From assembly GCA_022652485.1 (NCBI GenBank), contig JALCRK010000027.1, positions 1 through 47,759 of the forward strand: a stretch of 47,759 nt of DNA, given 5' to 3'. The translations under genes and the position numbers were made by a program. This DNA comes from Sphingobium sp. GTDB taxonomy: Bacteria > Pseudomonadota > Alphaproteobacteria > Sphingomonadales > Sphingomonadaceae. Every line of letters starts with the position of its first letter. The stretch's first letter is position 1. This document shows, piece by piece, positions 9,060 through 18,728 of the stretch. The notes under the pieces are model-generated. The model saw nothing but the letters and a program-made list of their open reading frames with translations. It made no database searches and was not told where the DNA came from.

Positions 9060-10496
9060 TCACCTCCTCGCATATCTGTCTTCGTACCGTATGATGTCAT
9101 CCTCGCCCAGATAAGCGCCGGTCTGTACCTCGATCATCTCCACTGGGATCGTGCCGGAATTTTCGAGGCGGTGGATCGCGCCCAGCGACACATAGACCGA
9201 CTCATTCGCCGTAACCAGCTTCCTGAAATCCTCACCGATCGTCACTTCCGCGGTGCCGGCAACGACAATCCAGTGCTCGGCCCGGTGATTGTGGCTCTGG
9301 AGTGAGAGGGCTTGGCCCGGATTGACGACAATACGTTTGACCTGAAATCCGTCACCCACCGCGAGGCTTTCGAACCAGCCCCAAGGCCGCCGGTCACGAG
9401 GCATGGCTTCACCCTGCCTTACGCCCCGAGCCTTGAGGGAGGCGACTGCCTCGCCGACGCGCTGGCTGGCGGATTTGGGTGCCACCAGCACTGCGTCGGG
9501 TGTGGCTACGACAATCATTTCCTCCAGCCCTATGCCCACCACCTCAAGGCCGTCGGACTCCGAGCGCAGCAGGCTGGTCTGGCAGTCGATCGCGGTGGCA
9601 TTGCGCGAACAGATATTGCCTGCTGCATCTGGCCTGCTCTCCTGCCACACACTCTTCCAGTCGCCGAGGTCTGACCAGCCTGCGGAAAAGGGCATGACGG
9701 CGAGGTTTGTCGCCTTTTCCATGATCGCATAGTCGATCGAGATACTCTGGGCCTGCCCCCACGCCTCCTCGCCGAGCCGGGTGAAGCCAAGGTCCGCCGT
9801 GCCTGTCTCAACTGCCTGGTTCACCGCTCGCAGCAAATCCGGCGCATGAGTGCGATAGGCATCGATAATCGCCTGCACGGAAAAGAGAAAAATGCCAGCA
9901 TTCCAGAGATATTTGCCCGAAGCCAGCATTTCGGTGGCGCGCGCCGCATCCGGCTTTTCAACGAAGCGGACCAGCGATTGCGGGTCGGTCGCAGCGCGGG
10001 CACCCGCGTCGGTCAACTCGAGATAGCCGTAGCCGGATTCCGCACGGGTCGGCTCGATTCCGAAGGTGACGAGATCGCCTTGAGCTGCGCGACCAGCGGC
10101 AGCCAAGGCCGTTGCCTGGAAGGCCAAAGTATCCGGAATCAGATGATCGGACGGCAACACCAGCATAAGCGCGTCAGGCGCCTGCTGCTGCAACACCAGC
10201 GCGGCGGCGAGCACCGCAGGCGCGGTGTTGCGTCCTTCGGGTTCGATGATGACGGCTGAGGCGCGTTGCCGGATCGCTTCAAGTTGTTCCAATACAATGA
10301 AGCGGAAAGGATCGCCGGTGACGACCAAAGGAGGCGCGAAGCCGTCCCCCTTGGCGAGGTTCGCCGCGCGCTGGAACAGGCTGGTATCGTCCATCAATTG
10401 GGCAAACTGCTTGGGGTAGGCTTTGCGCGACAAGGGCCAAAGCCGGGTGCCTGACCCACCGCACAAGATGATGGGATAAATGGACTGTTGGTTCAT
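9060..10496 (-). CDS. manC: Mannose-1-phosphate guanylyltransferase / mannose-6-phosphate isomerase
   Basis: A 478-residue type II bifunctional enzyme (ManC/AlgA/CpsB). The N-terminal nucleotidyltransferase domain starts IYPIILCGGSGTRLWPLSR, with the YPKQF motif and the substrate site FVEKPD. The C-terminal cupin isomerase domain contains RPWGWFESL, the metal site QSHNHRAEHW and VTIGEDF. It makes GDP-mannose from mannose-1-phosphate and interconverts fructose-6-phosphate and mannose-6-phosphate, supplying donor for exopolysaccharide. The ATG at 10496 gives the standard N-terminus; AAGAGG lies upstream at slightly long spacing. It is divergent from the wza-type export gene and close to the glycosyltransferase island, so it likely serves that pathway. 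Length is normal for the family. Confidence 0.95.
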   Translation of the reverse strand: MNQQSIYPIILCGGSGTRLWPLSRKAYPKQFAQLMDDTSLFQRAANLAKGDGFAPPLVVTGDPFRFIVLEQLEAIRQRASAVIIEPEGRNTAPAVLAAALVLQQQAPDALMLVLPSDHLIPDTLAFQATALAAAGRAAQGDLVTFGIEPTRAESGYGYLELTDAGARAATDPQSLVRFVEKPDAARATEMLASGKYLWNAGIFLFSVQAIIDAYRTHAPDLLRAVNQAVETGTADLGFTRLGEEAWGQAQSISIDYAIMEKATNLAVMPFSAGWSDLGDWKSVWQESRPDAAGNICSRNATAIDCQTSLLRSESDGLEVVGIGLEEMIVVATPDAVLVAPKSASQRVGEAVASLKARGVRQGEAMPRDRRPWGWFESLAVGDGFQVKRIVVNPGQALSLQSHNHRAEHWIVVAGTAEVTIGEDFRKLVTANESVYVSLGAIHRLENSGTIPVEMIEVQTGAYLGEDDIIRYEDRYARR

Positions 10497-10823
10497 AGAT
10501 ACGGGATTGCCTCTTGCCGGTCCGTCTTGCCGAAATCGAGTAGCGACCTGATTTCCGTAAGCCAATAGCCATAACAACCTATTCGGAGGAGAATACGCCC
10601 CAGTGCGCGGCGTGCCTGCTTATTTCTTGTGAAAATGCAGATGTGATATTTTGATGTTACTGCATCGAATCTCTTGCAATGAGGCCGCATTCCCTAATGA
10701 CAAACGCCGGGGCAGCATTATAGATGCTGCCCGCGTGTCCGGAAACAGGGCCGGACTCGGCATAGGGTAGAATAAACTGCCGGAGTGATTGGCTGTTCCG
10801 TGTTTCCAGAGGAAAATGACAAA
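10497..10823. promoter_or_regulatory. Divergent control region of manC and the export gene
   Basis: A 327-base non-coding region between two divergently transcribed polysaccharide genes. It must contain promoters in both directions. The clearest element is the perfect 9-bp inverted repeat at 10710-10732; I did not find unambiguous -35/-10 hexamers. Confidence 0.5.
10710..10732. promoter_or_regulatory. Perfect 9-bp inverted repeat, candidate operator or leader hairpin
   Basis: GGGCAGCAT and ATGCTGCCC are separated by TATAG. The element sits 92 bases before the export gene start, with no following T run, so it is not a typical terminator. It could be a regulator binding site or a 5' leader stem. 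Confidence 0.5.
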
Positions 10824-12032
10824 ATGACAAGCGAATGCCGTATTGCGCGCGGCCGGCAGGGCTGGCGCGCAGTGGTTCTTGCGGCGCTGATCTGTTCGAC
10901 GACGCTCTCTGGCTGTGCGATGAAGAGTGGGGCAGGGCCGTCGACTGGCGCGGTAGTGAAGGCGGACGGCGAAACGCTGTCCTCGGCCGATATCAAGATC
11001 ATCGACGTGACGGATGATGTTGCGCGTCGTGTCTATGCAAGCGGTCAGGCGTCGTCCTTTGCAGAAAGTTTGGGCGACGGCGCTCCCGTGGGCTCTATCG
11101 TCGGCAAGGGCGATGTGCTCGATATCTCGATCTGGGAAGCGCCGCCCGCAGCGCTCTTCGGTTCTGCCGGTGGCGCGTCGATCCTGTCCTCGTCCGATTC
11201 CACCGCGCGTGGCACCTCGCTGCCCGACCAGATGGTGGACAGCGACGGCCGCATCGTCATTCCGTTCATTGGACAGGTCCAGGCTGCCGGACGCACGCCG
11301 CAGCAAATCGGCAGGGAGATCGTTTCGCGCCTGAACGGTATGGCACATCAGCCGCAGGTGATCGTGCGCGTGGCGCGCAATGCCACCACCAATGTCACGA
11401 TTGTCGGGGATGTCGCCAATAGCACGCGCGTGCCACTCACCGCGCGGGGCGAGCGTGTGCTTGACGTGCTGGCGAGCGCGGGCGGCGTCAAACAGCCGGT
11501 CGGCAAGACCGTGATCCAGATCACGCGTGGTGCGGAGGTTGCCTCGCTCCCACTGGAAGCGATCATCAAGGATCCGCGCCAGAACATCCGGCTCCAACCC
11601 GATGATGTGGTGACGGCGCTGTTCCAGCCCTACAGCTTCACCGCGCTGGGCGCGACTGGCGCCAATGCCGAGATCGCGTTCGAGGCGACCGGGATTACGC
11701 TGGCGCAGGCGCTTGGCCGGGCAGGGGGCTTGCAGGATCAGCGTGCGGATGTGCGTGGCGCGTTCCTGTTTAGACTGGAAGACCCGCGCGCGCTTGATTC
11801 CGCTGTGGCGGCAGGAGCGCGGACGACGCCCGATGGCAAAATCCCGGTCATTTATCGCATCGATATGAAGAACCCGGCGACCTTCTTTGCCGCGCAGAGC
11901 TTCCCCGTGCGGAACAAGGACGTGATCTACGTGTCCAATGCGCCGCTCGCCGAGTTCCAGAAGTTCGTTAACGTGGTGTCGTCGCTGGTCTATCCGATCC
12001 TCGCGATCAACAATGCGGCGAAAGGGAACTAA
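10824..12032 (+). CDS. Polysaccharide export outer-membrane lipoprotein (Wza/GumB type)
   Basis: A 402-residue exporter of the outer-membrane polysaccharide export family. A signal sequence ends in the lipobox LSGC with the lipidated Cys at about residue 31. The Poly_export domain follows (GSIVGKGDVLDISIWEA, DGRIVIPFIGQVQAAGRTPQQIGREI, LNGMAHQPQVIVRV) and then SLBB-type segments (TIVGDVANSTRVPL, RGERVLDVLASAGGV, VTALFQPYSFTALGATG). It should form the octameric channel that releases polysaccharide. The ATG at 10824 has AGAGGA upstream; an earlier in-frame start at 10785 would bury the signal peptide. No Wzc-type kinase or Wzx/Wzy is in the window, so the rest of the machinery lies elsewhere. 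Confidence 0.93.
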   Translation: MTSECRIARGRQGWRAVVLAALICSTTLSGCAMKSGAGPSTGAVVKADGETLSSADIKIIDVTDDVARRVYASGQASSFAESLGDGAPVGSIVGKGDVLDISIWEAPPAALFGSAGGASILSSSDSTARGTSLPDQMVDSDGRIVIPFIGQVQAAGRTPQQIGREIVSRLNGMAHQPQVIVRVARNATTNVTIVGDVANSTRVPLTARGERVLDVLASAGGVKQPVGKTVIQITRGAEVASLPLEAIIKDPRQNIRLQPDDVVTALFQPYSFTALGATGANAEIAFEATGITLAQALGRAGGLQDQRADVRGAFLFRLEDPRALDSAVAAGARTTPDGKIPVIYRIDMKNPATFFAAQSFPVRNKDVIYVSNAPLAEFQKFVNVVSSLVYPILAINNAAKGN

Positions 12033-12203
12033 TGTGGTGCAAGCTTCGCATTCTGCTTGGTGAGTGCCCCGGACAGGCTATAAGAACGGCTCCGGCTCGG
12101 GTTCAGAACATAAGCTATATAGACGCAGGTTGTCCTGCAACATGCGGTTGCTGAAGTCACATCGCTTCAGTCAAGGTGTACCTTTGACAATCACTTCAAA
12201 AGC
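12033..12203. other. Convergent gap between export gene and autotransporter
   Basis: Two plain hairpins are visible: GCAGG-TTGT-CCTGC at 12125-12138 and CTGAAG...CTTCAG at 12151-12170. Neither has a T run. They may slow read-through between the two convergent genes, but a canonical terminator is not evident. Confidence 0.35.
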
Positions 12204-15200
12204 TTAAAATCCGTATCTCAGGCCTATAGTAAGACTGCGAACGCCAGTTCCCGACCCGAAGGCGCTGCCCCCCCTCGCATAAAGATCGAGCTTTTTCGAT
12301 ACCGACCATTCCACGCCCGCGCCAATGTGTGCGAAGTCCCGGGTGCGCTCTGCTCCGTTCGCTGTGAATTGACCGCTCGCGCCCGTGAACCCGGCTGTGG
12401 CAAGCACAGCGTTGCCATCAAGCCGATGTTGCCAACCCGCCGACAGCCAAGGCCGCACGGATGCATCACCGTTTATGGCAAGCTCCAGATCGGCATCGAG
12501 GAAGGTGGCCTTAGTCCTGCGCTGCGCTACTTCCAACGCGAAGGGGCTGCCGCCCGTTTCCGTCAGGCCGCCGCGCTTCACCGCGATATGCGTTACGCCG
12601 ATCTGGGGGGCCAGTCGCCACCCGCCTTGTCCCATGTCGAAGCGATACCCGACATGCCCATCGAGGGTCAGGCTATGCAGCTTGTAATGGCCGGACGAAT
12701 TGCCACCATCGTAGAGAGTTCTCTTCGTGACTGCCTTGCTGCTGTCCCAGACGATCGATGCACCGATGCGCCAACCCTCGTGCAAGAAATCAACAGAGCT
12801 GCCGACGAAAGTGCCGTCTGCATTCGTCTTTGCGGCAAGAGGACTCAGCGCTTGATCCGCATAGATGCGCCCCCCAAAGGCGGTTGCGGTGAAACTATCC
12901 GAGGCAAATCCGATACCGCCGAGGAAGCCTCCGTTATTGATACGGGCATCCGAGATGCCGTCAGTGCGATTGCCATTCAACCGGTGCCAGCTGCCAAAGC
13001 CCTGACCTATTCCGAAAAAGCCTTGACCTTTGCCGCCCGGAGCCTTGCTTGCAGACCGTACCGCCGAGGAAATGGCCAGGCCGTTATCGATACCGATCTG
13101 GCTGGCGGAGGCGTAGGCTTCCGGGGTAAGCGTGGCGAGAGCGGGTGCATTGGCGAAGCCGTTGCTTTCCACCAGCGAAGGCAAGGCGGCATAGATGCCC
13201 TGCGTCGCTGTGTTGTTAAGGAGCAGGCTGTTGATATAGCTATTGGTCGCAACGACTTGCGGATTGGCGCCGTTCAAGAGTTGCAATGTTCCGAGCAGCT
13301 GAACAGCGTTACCGGTCTGCCTGACGAAGCCAAGAACAGTGGGGGCTTTGGTGATCGTGGAAAAATTTCCGGTTATACCGTTGCTGGCGGTGATGAGATC
13401 GTAGGTCACGCCGGGCGTCAACGGACGGGTGCCGGTGATATCGAGCGCCGCCCCTGCCTGAACAGTGAGACTGCCGTTGATGATGAGCGCGTCGCTAATC
13501 GTCGGCGTCATCTCGAACAACGTTGTCGAGCCGCTGGCGAGTATCATGTTGCCGCTGACCGTCATCGTGCCCGGAGATGCGCCCGGCGAGAGCGTTCCGC
13601 GCACGGCGATGTCCCCGTTTATGGCGCCCGCACTGCCGAAGGTCGCGCCGGGGGCCACAGTGATGCCTTGCGGAGCATTGATAGTGGAACCGGCCAGGCC
13701 GACAAGGCGGCCCCCATCAACGTCTATCAGTGCGAATGTCGTGTTTCCGGATAGGGAGCCGAAGCCGCTACCGAATGTGAATTGCTCGAAATTGGAGTAG
13801 GGCGTGAAGTCGAGCGGCGCTGGGGTGCCGGAATTGCCAAGGTAAAGTCCCAGACGGTTGACGCCTGCGCCGCCGTCTACCGATCCGCCCACCGTGGAGC
13901 CGGGATGAAGATCGAACCGGTCATTGCCCCCGCCAAGCACAACGTCGCCGACGATCGCGCCGTGGTTGATCACATGGTCATTTCCACCGGTGCCTGTAAT
14001 CGCTATCGCCCCGAGGGTTTGCAAGGTCGATCCCTGTTGCAGATCGAAGGTGGCGCCTTCCAGTATCAGCGTTTGAATGGGTTGCGTCCCCTGGATCACT
14101 AGGGAGCCATGGCCCGTCAAGCCGAAATTCTCGAAATTGGTGAACTGGCTATAGAGATGGGGATCGAGGGTTCCGCCTCCCGTTACGTCGAAGATCAGTG
14201 TATCGCTGCCGTTGCCGCCATCGGCCGTGCCGGTGAAGCTGGCATTCAGCCCTTCGACGAAATGATCGTCGCCGTCGTTCAGGAAAAAATCGCCGACAAG
14301 GATGCTGCGGTTTTCGAGGCTGTCGTTGCCAGCGCCGAGGTCGATTGAGCCAGTGATGGTGCCGGTGTTGCGAACGATGTCCTCAAGATTGCCTGTCTGG
14401 ATTGCGCCTGCCAGATGATAGGCCAGGTCGACACGGTAACCGGTGTTCGAGTAGAGCGTCTGAGTCCAGTCGGTTCCAGCGCTGCCCGAGATCGTTCCTG
14501 CATTCTCTATTACAATAGGCATGGATGCGAGTATTGCCGCCGCATTATAGTGATTGGCTTCAATCGATCCGCCTGCATGATTCATGATCGTTACAGGAGT
14601 TCCGGTGTCGTTTCCTGTCAGTAGTATCGCCGCTGAGGGGAGGGCGACATAAGACAGGAACATCGGATAGGGGTAAGGGCCGAACCCATCGCTATTGGTC
14701 CTGATGGTGCCGCTGTTGTCGATCGAGGTCGAAGGCAATTGTCCGACGCCGAAATTCATATCCAGTCGCAGCGCGGAGCCCCCTGCCTGGTTGGTCTCAA
14801 TCGTACCACTGTTCACGACCGCCAGCGTGCTTGGTGCGGCGTGGGTATTGACCACCATCCCAAGTGCGGGCTCGCTATCGGTTGAAATAGAGCCGCTGTT
14901 GATAATCGTACCGGACTGAAAACCTTCGCCGGTATAGTTGTATCCTTCGGAAATACTGACATGCCCCGCAATAACGCCACTGTTTGCGAAGGAAAAACGG
15001 TCGGCATCCGCCAGAAACATACGGACAGCGAAGGGGGCCGCAATAGTTCCGTGGTTGCTGAAATCGAGGTCGCCGGAGCTAGAGAGGTCAACCGCCATGC
15101 TGGTGGGCGTGAACGGGCCAATCGCGCCGTTGTTCGTGAAGGAGTGGGCACCACCCTCAAATCCGCCTGACAGGTCGCCGTCATTGGTAAAAGATGTAAC

Positions 15201-18200
15201 CACGCCCACGCCGTCGGCTGCGAGAGCGCTATCCGCCATTGCGAACATGTGGCCGCTAAGGTCGGCCTTGTTGACGATCCGGCCATCGCCCGCGATCCAT
15301 AAATCAGATGTAGCCGCCGCACCCGGACCGGTGAGCGTCACGGTTGTATTTGGGCCAATCGCTTCCACCAGTTCGGTCTCGAACGTCGCCGGAAGCGCGC
15401 CGCCGATCTGGGCGGTTGAGTCGGCGCGATAGAAGCGGCCAAAGATATCATTGCCCGCTCCGGCATCGACATTGCCGCTGATACCGGTTGCGCCAATCAA
15501 GGCCAAGACGATGTCATTCCCAGAACCGAGGGTCAGATTGCCATTGAGGATGCCGCCATCCGCGACATATTTGCCCTGACCCCCGTAGAAATAGGTGGTT
15601 CCGAGTTGAACATCGCCATTAATCGTCCCGGCATTGATGACTGTGCCGGATCCTTGAATCGCGATCGTTTTGCCGGTGATGGTCCCGCCTTGCACGTTGT
15701 TGATCGTTCCGCCTGAGGCGAGGATGCCGACGTCCTGCCTGCTTTCAATCAGGCCCGAGTTGCTGATGGTGCCCTGCCCGAAATAATATCCCGACGTGGC
15801 AGCGACGCCATCGACCGAGATGGTGCCGCTATTGTCGATCTGGTATGCGTTAAGGCCTTGGGAGGCTGCGCCGCCTGTGCTCTGAACGATGGATCCGGCA
15901 TTGGTGAACTTGCCGATGTTGCTGGAGGCGATGGCGCCGTCGAGCATGATGGTGCCGCTATTGATCGCTTCGCTGGCGTTGTTAATGGCGCTGGGCAGAT
16001 AATAGCCGCCGGAAGCACCAGAAACTATGATGGTCCCGGCGTTTTCGAATTTGCCTGATCCCGCGTTGACGGCGGCGTTGCCATAATAAAAAAAATTGGA
16101 GGTGGTCGTCAGGGATAGGGTGCCATGACTGACAACATAGAGATCCGAAGGCAGATAGGTGCCAAGGCCTGTCAGTTGGGAAAGAGTGGGCGCACCCATG
16201 TTGAGAACGATGTGGTCGGTCTGCGACAGGTCCGCCGTGATGTCCACGCTTCCCTGTCCGCTGAAGGCCAGGCTAAGGTCGTGCTGTCCCGATCCGGTCA
16301 GCATCAGCGTGGCATTATTCGCAATTTCGTAGCCTAGTCCTTCAAAACTGGTCGGAATAGATAGGGTCGAACTAGCGTCGGTGATCACGCGATAACGGAC
16401 GATGTCATTGCCAGTGCCTGCATCGACCGTACCCGTCACTCCCGCAAAGGGGGCGTTCCGGCCAAGATCGGTAACTAGGATATCGTCTCCGCCGCCAAGC
16501 AGCAGGTTACCGTTTACCGTACCCCCGTTGTCGATGAAGATGTCGCTGGAAAAGTCATATGCGCCCGGGGGGATCAAATTGACATCGCCGTTCAAGATGC
16601 CGGCATTCTGGATTACGGCATTGAAGGCGGAATTGGACGTTCCGACGGCAGCGGTCGTTCCGTTGACGACCCCGCCCGACTGGTTGTCAAAGCCGGCATA
16701 GGAGCCAAGGTCGACGCCTAGGCCATCCGTTGCCGTAATCGTCCCTGTGTTGGCGAAATTGATCGTGTCGACCCGTAGTCCCGCACCCACGCCTTCGATC
16801 GTTCCACTGTTAGTAGAGGTGACTCCCCGTGCAGTCCCTCCGCCCAGGGAGTTGATGACGCCTACATCGCCGGTCGACCGTACCGTGCCCTGATTATCAA
16901 ACTTGCCCGATATAATTACGCCGGGCCCGTCTGCCGTGATCGTGCCGCTATTGGTGAATGCGGTGGTGCCGTAGGTGAGGATCGAGGCGCTGAGGCCGCC
17001 CCCGCCTGTTGCGGTAATCGTGCCCGAATTGTCCCCGGAGGTTATCATTCCGAGGTTGAGGGCAAAATCGGTGCCACTGGCTAGCGTCGCCTGAATGTTG
17101 CCGCTGTTGGAGATGCTAAGCACGGCGGGGTACGAGAAATAGGTTGAGATCGCCGATCCCGTGCTGGCGATGTCGCGATCGTTTATGATCGAGCCCGATC
17201 CGCCGACACTGATCCCGTTGCTCAGATCGAGCCCCGAACCGAGAGTAATCGCTGCTTCATTTACCAGAGCGAGTTGCATCTTCTCGAAGTTCGTGGGCAG
17301 CGCCACGGCGTCGAGCGTACCGCTGCTGGCGAGCGAGACCTTCACGGTATCGAGGCCCGCGCCGCCGTCGACCACTCCGGTAATGTTGGTGAATGTTCCG
17401 CTTGTTATATCAAGCAGGCCGCCTGCCAACAGGTCATCGCCTGAGCCGAGGCGTATATCCCCATTGATCATCCCGCCCGTAGTATCAATTGTGGCGTTGA
17501 TGGTCGCCAAATGTGCATCGATGGCGCCAGAAATGCTACCCTGATTGCTAAGAATCAGCGATCCCGATGTGGTTATTGCAGTTCCGCCCTGGGCAGAGAT
17601 CGAGCCATTCGTATAGTTATATACCCAAAGCGGGCCCGTCGCAGTGATCGTCGGCCCCATTCCGGTATTTTCGATCGCACCATTATTGCCGATCGAACCA
17701 TTATTTCCCAGTAAAATAGTGGCCGAGTTGCTTGAGGACCGAATGATTCCGGTATTAGATATGATACTGAATGCGCCGCTGTCGATGGCCGATAGATTTC
17801 CGCCGTCGATCAATCCACCATTGCTGACTGAACCAAGCGAGACCGAAATGCCGCCTATCGTTCCTCCGATGTAATTGGTCACATCGGTCGATGCGCCGCT
17901 TTCCGCAATGATCGCGGGACCAAGCGTAGAAGTGATCGCGCCAAAATTTTGTACCGAGAGATGCGAAAAGCCGGTAGGATTATCCGATCGCTGCTTTACT
18001 CTGATGGCAGTAGCGCCCGTTACGACGCCGGTATTACCGACATTCAGATAGGCATAGGTTCCAGGGTAAAGGGTCAGATAGCCTGAGGGGGCGTTGTAGT
18101 TGGGCGCTGCACCTGCATATGGGTCGTAAGGAACATAGGTCTGGTAGGGGGCGCCGTTCGTAATCAGTAGCCCGTCGCCGCTTCCGCCATCTATCAGGCC

Positions 18201-18467
18201 ATCCACGCTCAGTGTAGCGGAGTTGGACACAACGATACTCGCTGGATTCGCCCCAGGCTGGACCAGCGCGCCCGGTTGCACCTGAACCTGTGTCAGTAAG
18301 GTCGGAACAGTTAAGCCGTTGCTGTCTGTCGCCGAGCATATGGTGATTTGGGAAGCGATAGTGGGATCGGGCGTGCAATCGGCCCATGCCAGAGAAGGGA
18401 GGCTGTACACCGCGATTGCGCTGCAGCCCAGAAACAGCCGCCCTCGCGCCCGTCGTGAATATGGCAT
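12204..18467 (-). CDS. Giant autotransporter (type Va secretion), 2,087 residues
   Basis: A type V autotransporter. Residues 1-29 are a signal peptide (RGRLFLGCSAIAVYSLPSLAWA). The passenger, to about residue 1800, is Gly/Asn/Ser/Thr-rich with many NSGTI / NNGTI / GSGNDI-type modules, predicting a long beta-helix. The C-terminal 270 residues form the beta-barrel (GFGSWHRLNGNRTDG, GYRFDMGQGGWRLAPQIG, HIGAGVEWSVSKKLDLYARG) ending LRYGF, the expected terminal aromatic. About ten G-x-G-x-D-like pieces (GSGDDLL, GAGNDIF, GNGSDTL, GGGNDRF) punctuate the passenger at intervals. GGGGGA precedes the ATG. It likely acts in adhesion or biofilm; substrate is unknown. G+C is between that of the glycan island and the core. 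Confidence 0.9.
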   Translation of the reverse strand: MPYSRRARGRLFLGCSAIAVYSLPSLAWADCTPDPTIASQITICSATDSNGLTVPTLLTQVQVQPGALVQPGANPASIVVSNSATLSVDGLIDGGSGDGLLITNGAPYQTYVPYDPYAGAAPNYNAPSGYLTLYPGTYAYLNVGNTGVVTGATAIRVKQRSDNPTGFSHLSVQNFGAITSTLGPAIIAESGASTDVTNYIGGTIGGISVSLGSVSNGGLIDGGNLSAIDSGAFSIISNTGIIRSSSNSATILLGNNGSIGNNGAIENTGMGPTITATGPLWVYNYTNGSISAQGGTAITTSGSLILSNQGSISGAIDAHLATINATIDTTGGMINGDIRLGSGDDLLAGGLLDITSGTFTNITGVVDGGAGLDTVKVSLASSGTLDAVALPTNFEKMQLALVNEAAITLGSGLDLSNGISVGGSGSIINDRDIASTGSAISTYFSYPAVLSISNSGNIQATLASGTDFALNLGMITSGDNSGTITATGGGGLSASILTYGTTAFTNSGTITADGPGVIISGKFDNQGTVRSTGDVGVINSLGGGTARGVTSTNSGTIEGVGAGLRVDTINFANTGTITATDGLGVDLGSYAGFDNQSGGVVNGTTAAVGTSNSAFNAVIQNAGILNGDVNLIPPGAYDFSSDIFIDNGGTVNGNLLLGGGDDILVTDLGRNAPFAGVTGTVDAGTGNDIVRYRVITDASSTLSIPTSFEGLGYEIANNATLMLTGSGQHDLSLAFSGQGSVDITADLSQTDHIVLNMGAPTLSQLTGLGTYLPSDLYVVSHGTLSLTTTSNFFYYGNAAVNAGSGKFENAGTIIVSGASGGYYLPSAINNASEAINSGTIMLDGAIASSNIGKFTNAGSIVQSTGGAASQGLNAYQIDNSGTISVDGVAATSGYYFGQGTISNSGLIESRQDVGILASGGTINNVQGGTITGKTIAIQGSGTVINAGTINGDVQLGTTYFYGGQGKYVADGGILNGNLTLGSGNDIVLALIGATGISGNVDAGAGNDIFGRFYRADSTAQIGGALPATFETELVEAIGPNTTVTLTGPGAAATSDLWIAGDGRIVNKADLSGHMFAMADSALAADGVGVVTSFTNDGDLSGGFEGGAHSFTNNGAIGPFTPTSMAVDLSSSGDLDFSNHGTIAAPFAVRMFLADADRFSFANSGVIAGHVSISEGYNYTGEGFQSGTIINSGSISTDSEPALGMVVNTHAAPSTLAVVNSGTIETNQAGGSALRLDMNFGVGQLPSTSIDNSGTIRTNSDGFGPYPYPMFLSYVALPSAAILLTGNDTGTPVTIMNHAGGSIEANHYNAAAILASMPIVIENAGTISGSAGTDWTQTLYSNTGYRVDLAYHLAGAIQTGNLEDIVRNTGTITGSIDLGAGNDSLENRSILVGDFFLNDGDDHFVEGLNASFTGTADGGNGSDTLIFDVTGGGTLDPHLYSQFTNFENFGLTGHGSLVIQGTQPIQTLILEGATFDLQQGSTLQTLGAIAITGTGGNDHVINHGAIVGDVVLGGGNDRFDLHPGSTVGGSVDGGAGVNRLGLYLGNSGTPAPLDFTPYSNFEQFTFGSGFGSLSGNTTFALIDVDGGRLVGLAGSTINAPQGITVAPGATFGSAGAINGDIAVRGTLSPGASPGTMTVSGNMILASGSTTLFEMTPTISDALIINGSLTVQAGAALDITGTRPLTPGVTYDLITASNGITGNFSTITKAPTVLGFVRQTGNAVQLLGTLQLLNGANPQVVATNSYINSLLLNNTATQGIYAALPSLVESNGFANAPALATLTPEAYASASQIGIDNGLAISSAVRSASKAPGGKGQGFFGIGQGFGSWHRLNGNRTDGISDARINNGGFLGGIGFASDSFTATAFGGRIYADQALSPLAAKTNADGTFVGSSVDFLHEGWRIGASIVWDSSKAVTKRTLYDGGNSSGHYKLHSLTLDGHVGYRFDMGQGGWRLAPQIGVTHIAVKRGGLTETGGSPFALEVAQRRTKATFLDADLELAINGDASVRPWLSAGWQHRLDGNAVLATAGFTGASGQFTANGAERTRDFAHIGAGVEWSVSKKLDLYARGGSAFGSGTGVRSLTIGLRYGF

Positions 18468-18558
18468 GTGTCCCCCGTTAGACCGTCGGTATCATATTGG
18501 GCGATATCACTGAGGTGGGCACGGTCAATGTTGGTCCGACCATTTCGGCAGAAATTCG

Positions 18559-18571
18559 ATCCAAATTGGAT
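18559..18571. promoter_or_regulatory. Palindrome ATCCAAATTGGAT upstream of the autotransporter
   Basis: A 6-bp-arm palindrome with one central base, 92 bases upstream of the autotransporter start in its likely promoter zone. It could be an operator; no factor can be named. Confidence 0.35.
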
Positions 18572-18656
18572 GAAAACAATCAGTAGTGGATAGATATACT
18601 ATTTGTAAGATTTTTGTCCGCTCTGCCAATTCATGGAAAATATGTGCCAAACTGTT

Positions 18657-18671
18657 ACGGAATAATTCCGT
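18657..18671. promoter_or_regulatory. Palindrome ACGGAATAATTCCGT upstream of the autotransporter
   Basis: A perfect 7-bp-arm palindrome with one central base, overlapping a second short palindrome CCGTACGG at 18668-18675. It lies between the RES toxin gene's end and the autotransporter promoter zone and could bind a dimeric regulator. Confidence 0.4.
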
Positions 18672-18728
18672 ACGGCTCATTTTATTTATGGATCTCTCTT
18701 AAAAATCGGACGGATTAGGTGCTGTCGG

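Noticed and set aside
10620..11597. 325-residue minus-strand frame
   Set aside because: It is antisense to the export lipoprotein and crosses the divergent control region.
12327..13754. 475-residue plus-strand open frame
   Set aside because: It is antisense to the autotransporter beta-barrel, with no motif or ribosome site; long antisense frames are common in GC-rich DNA.
12204..18467. CRISPR-like or RTX toxin interpretation of the repeats
   Set aside because: Repeats are degenerate protein modules, not evenly spaced DNA repeats; G-x-G-x-D pieces are single rather than tandem, and the protein has a signal peptide and a C-terminal barrel.
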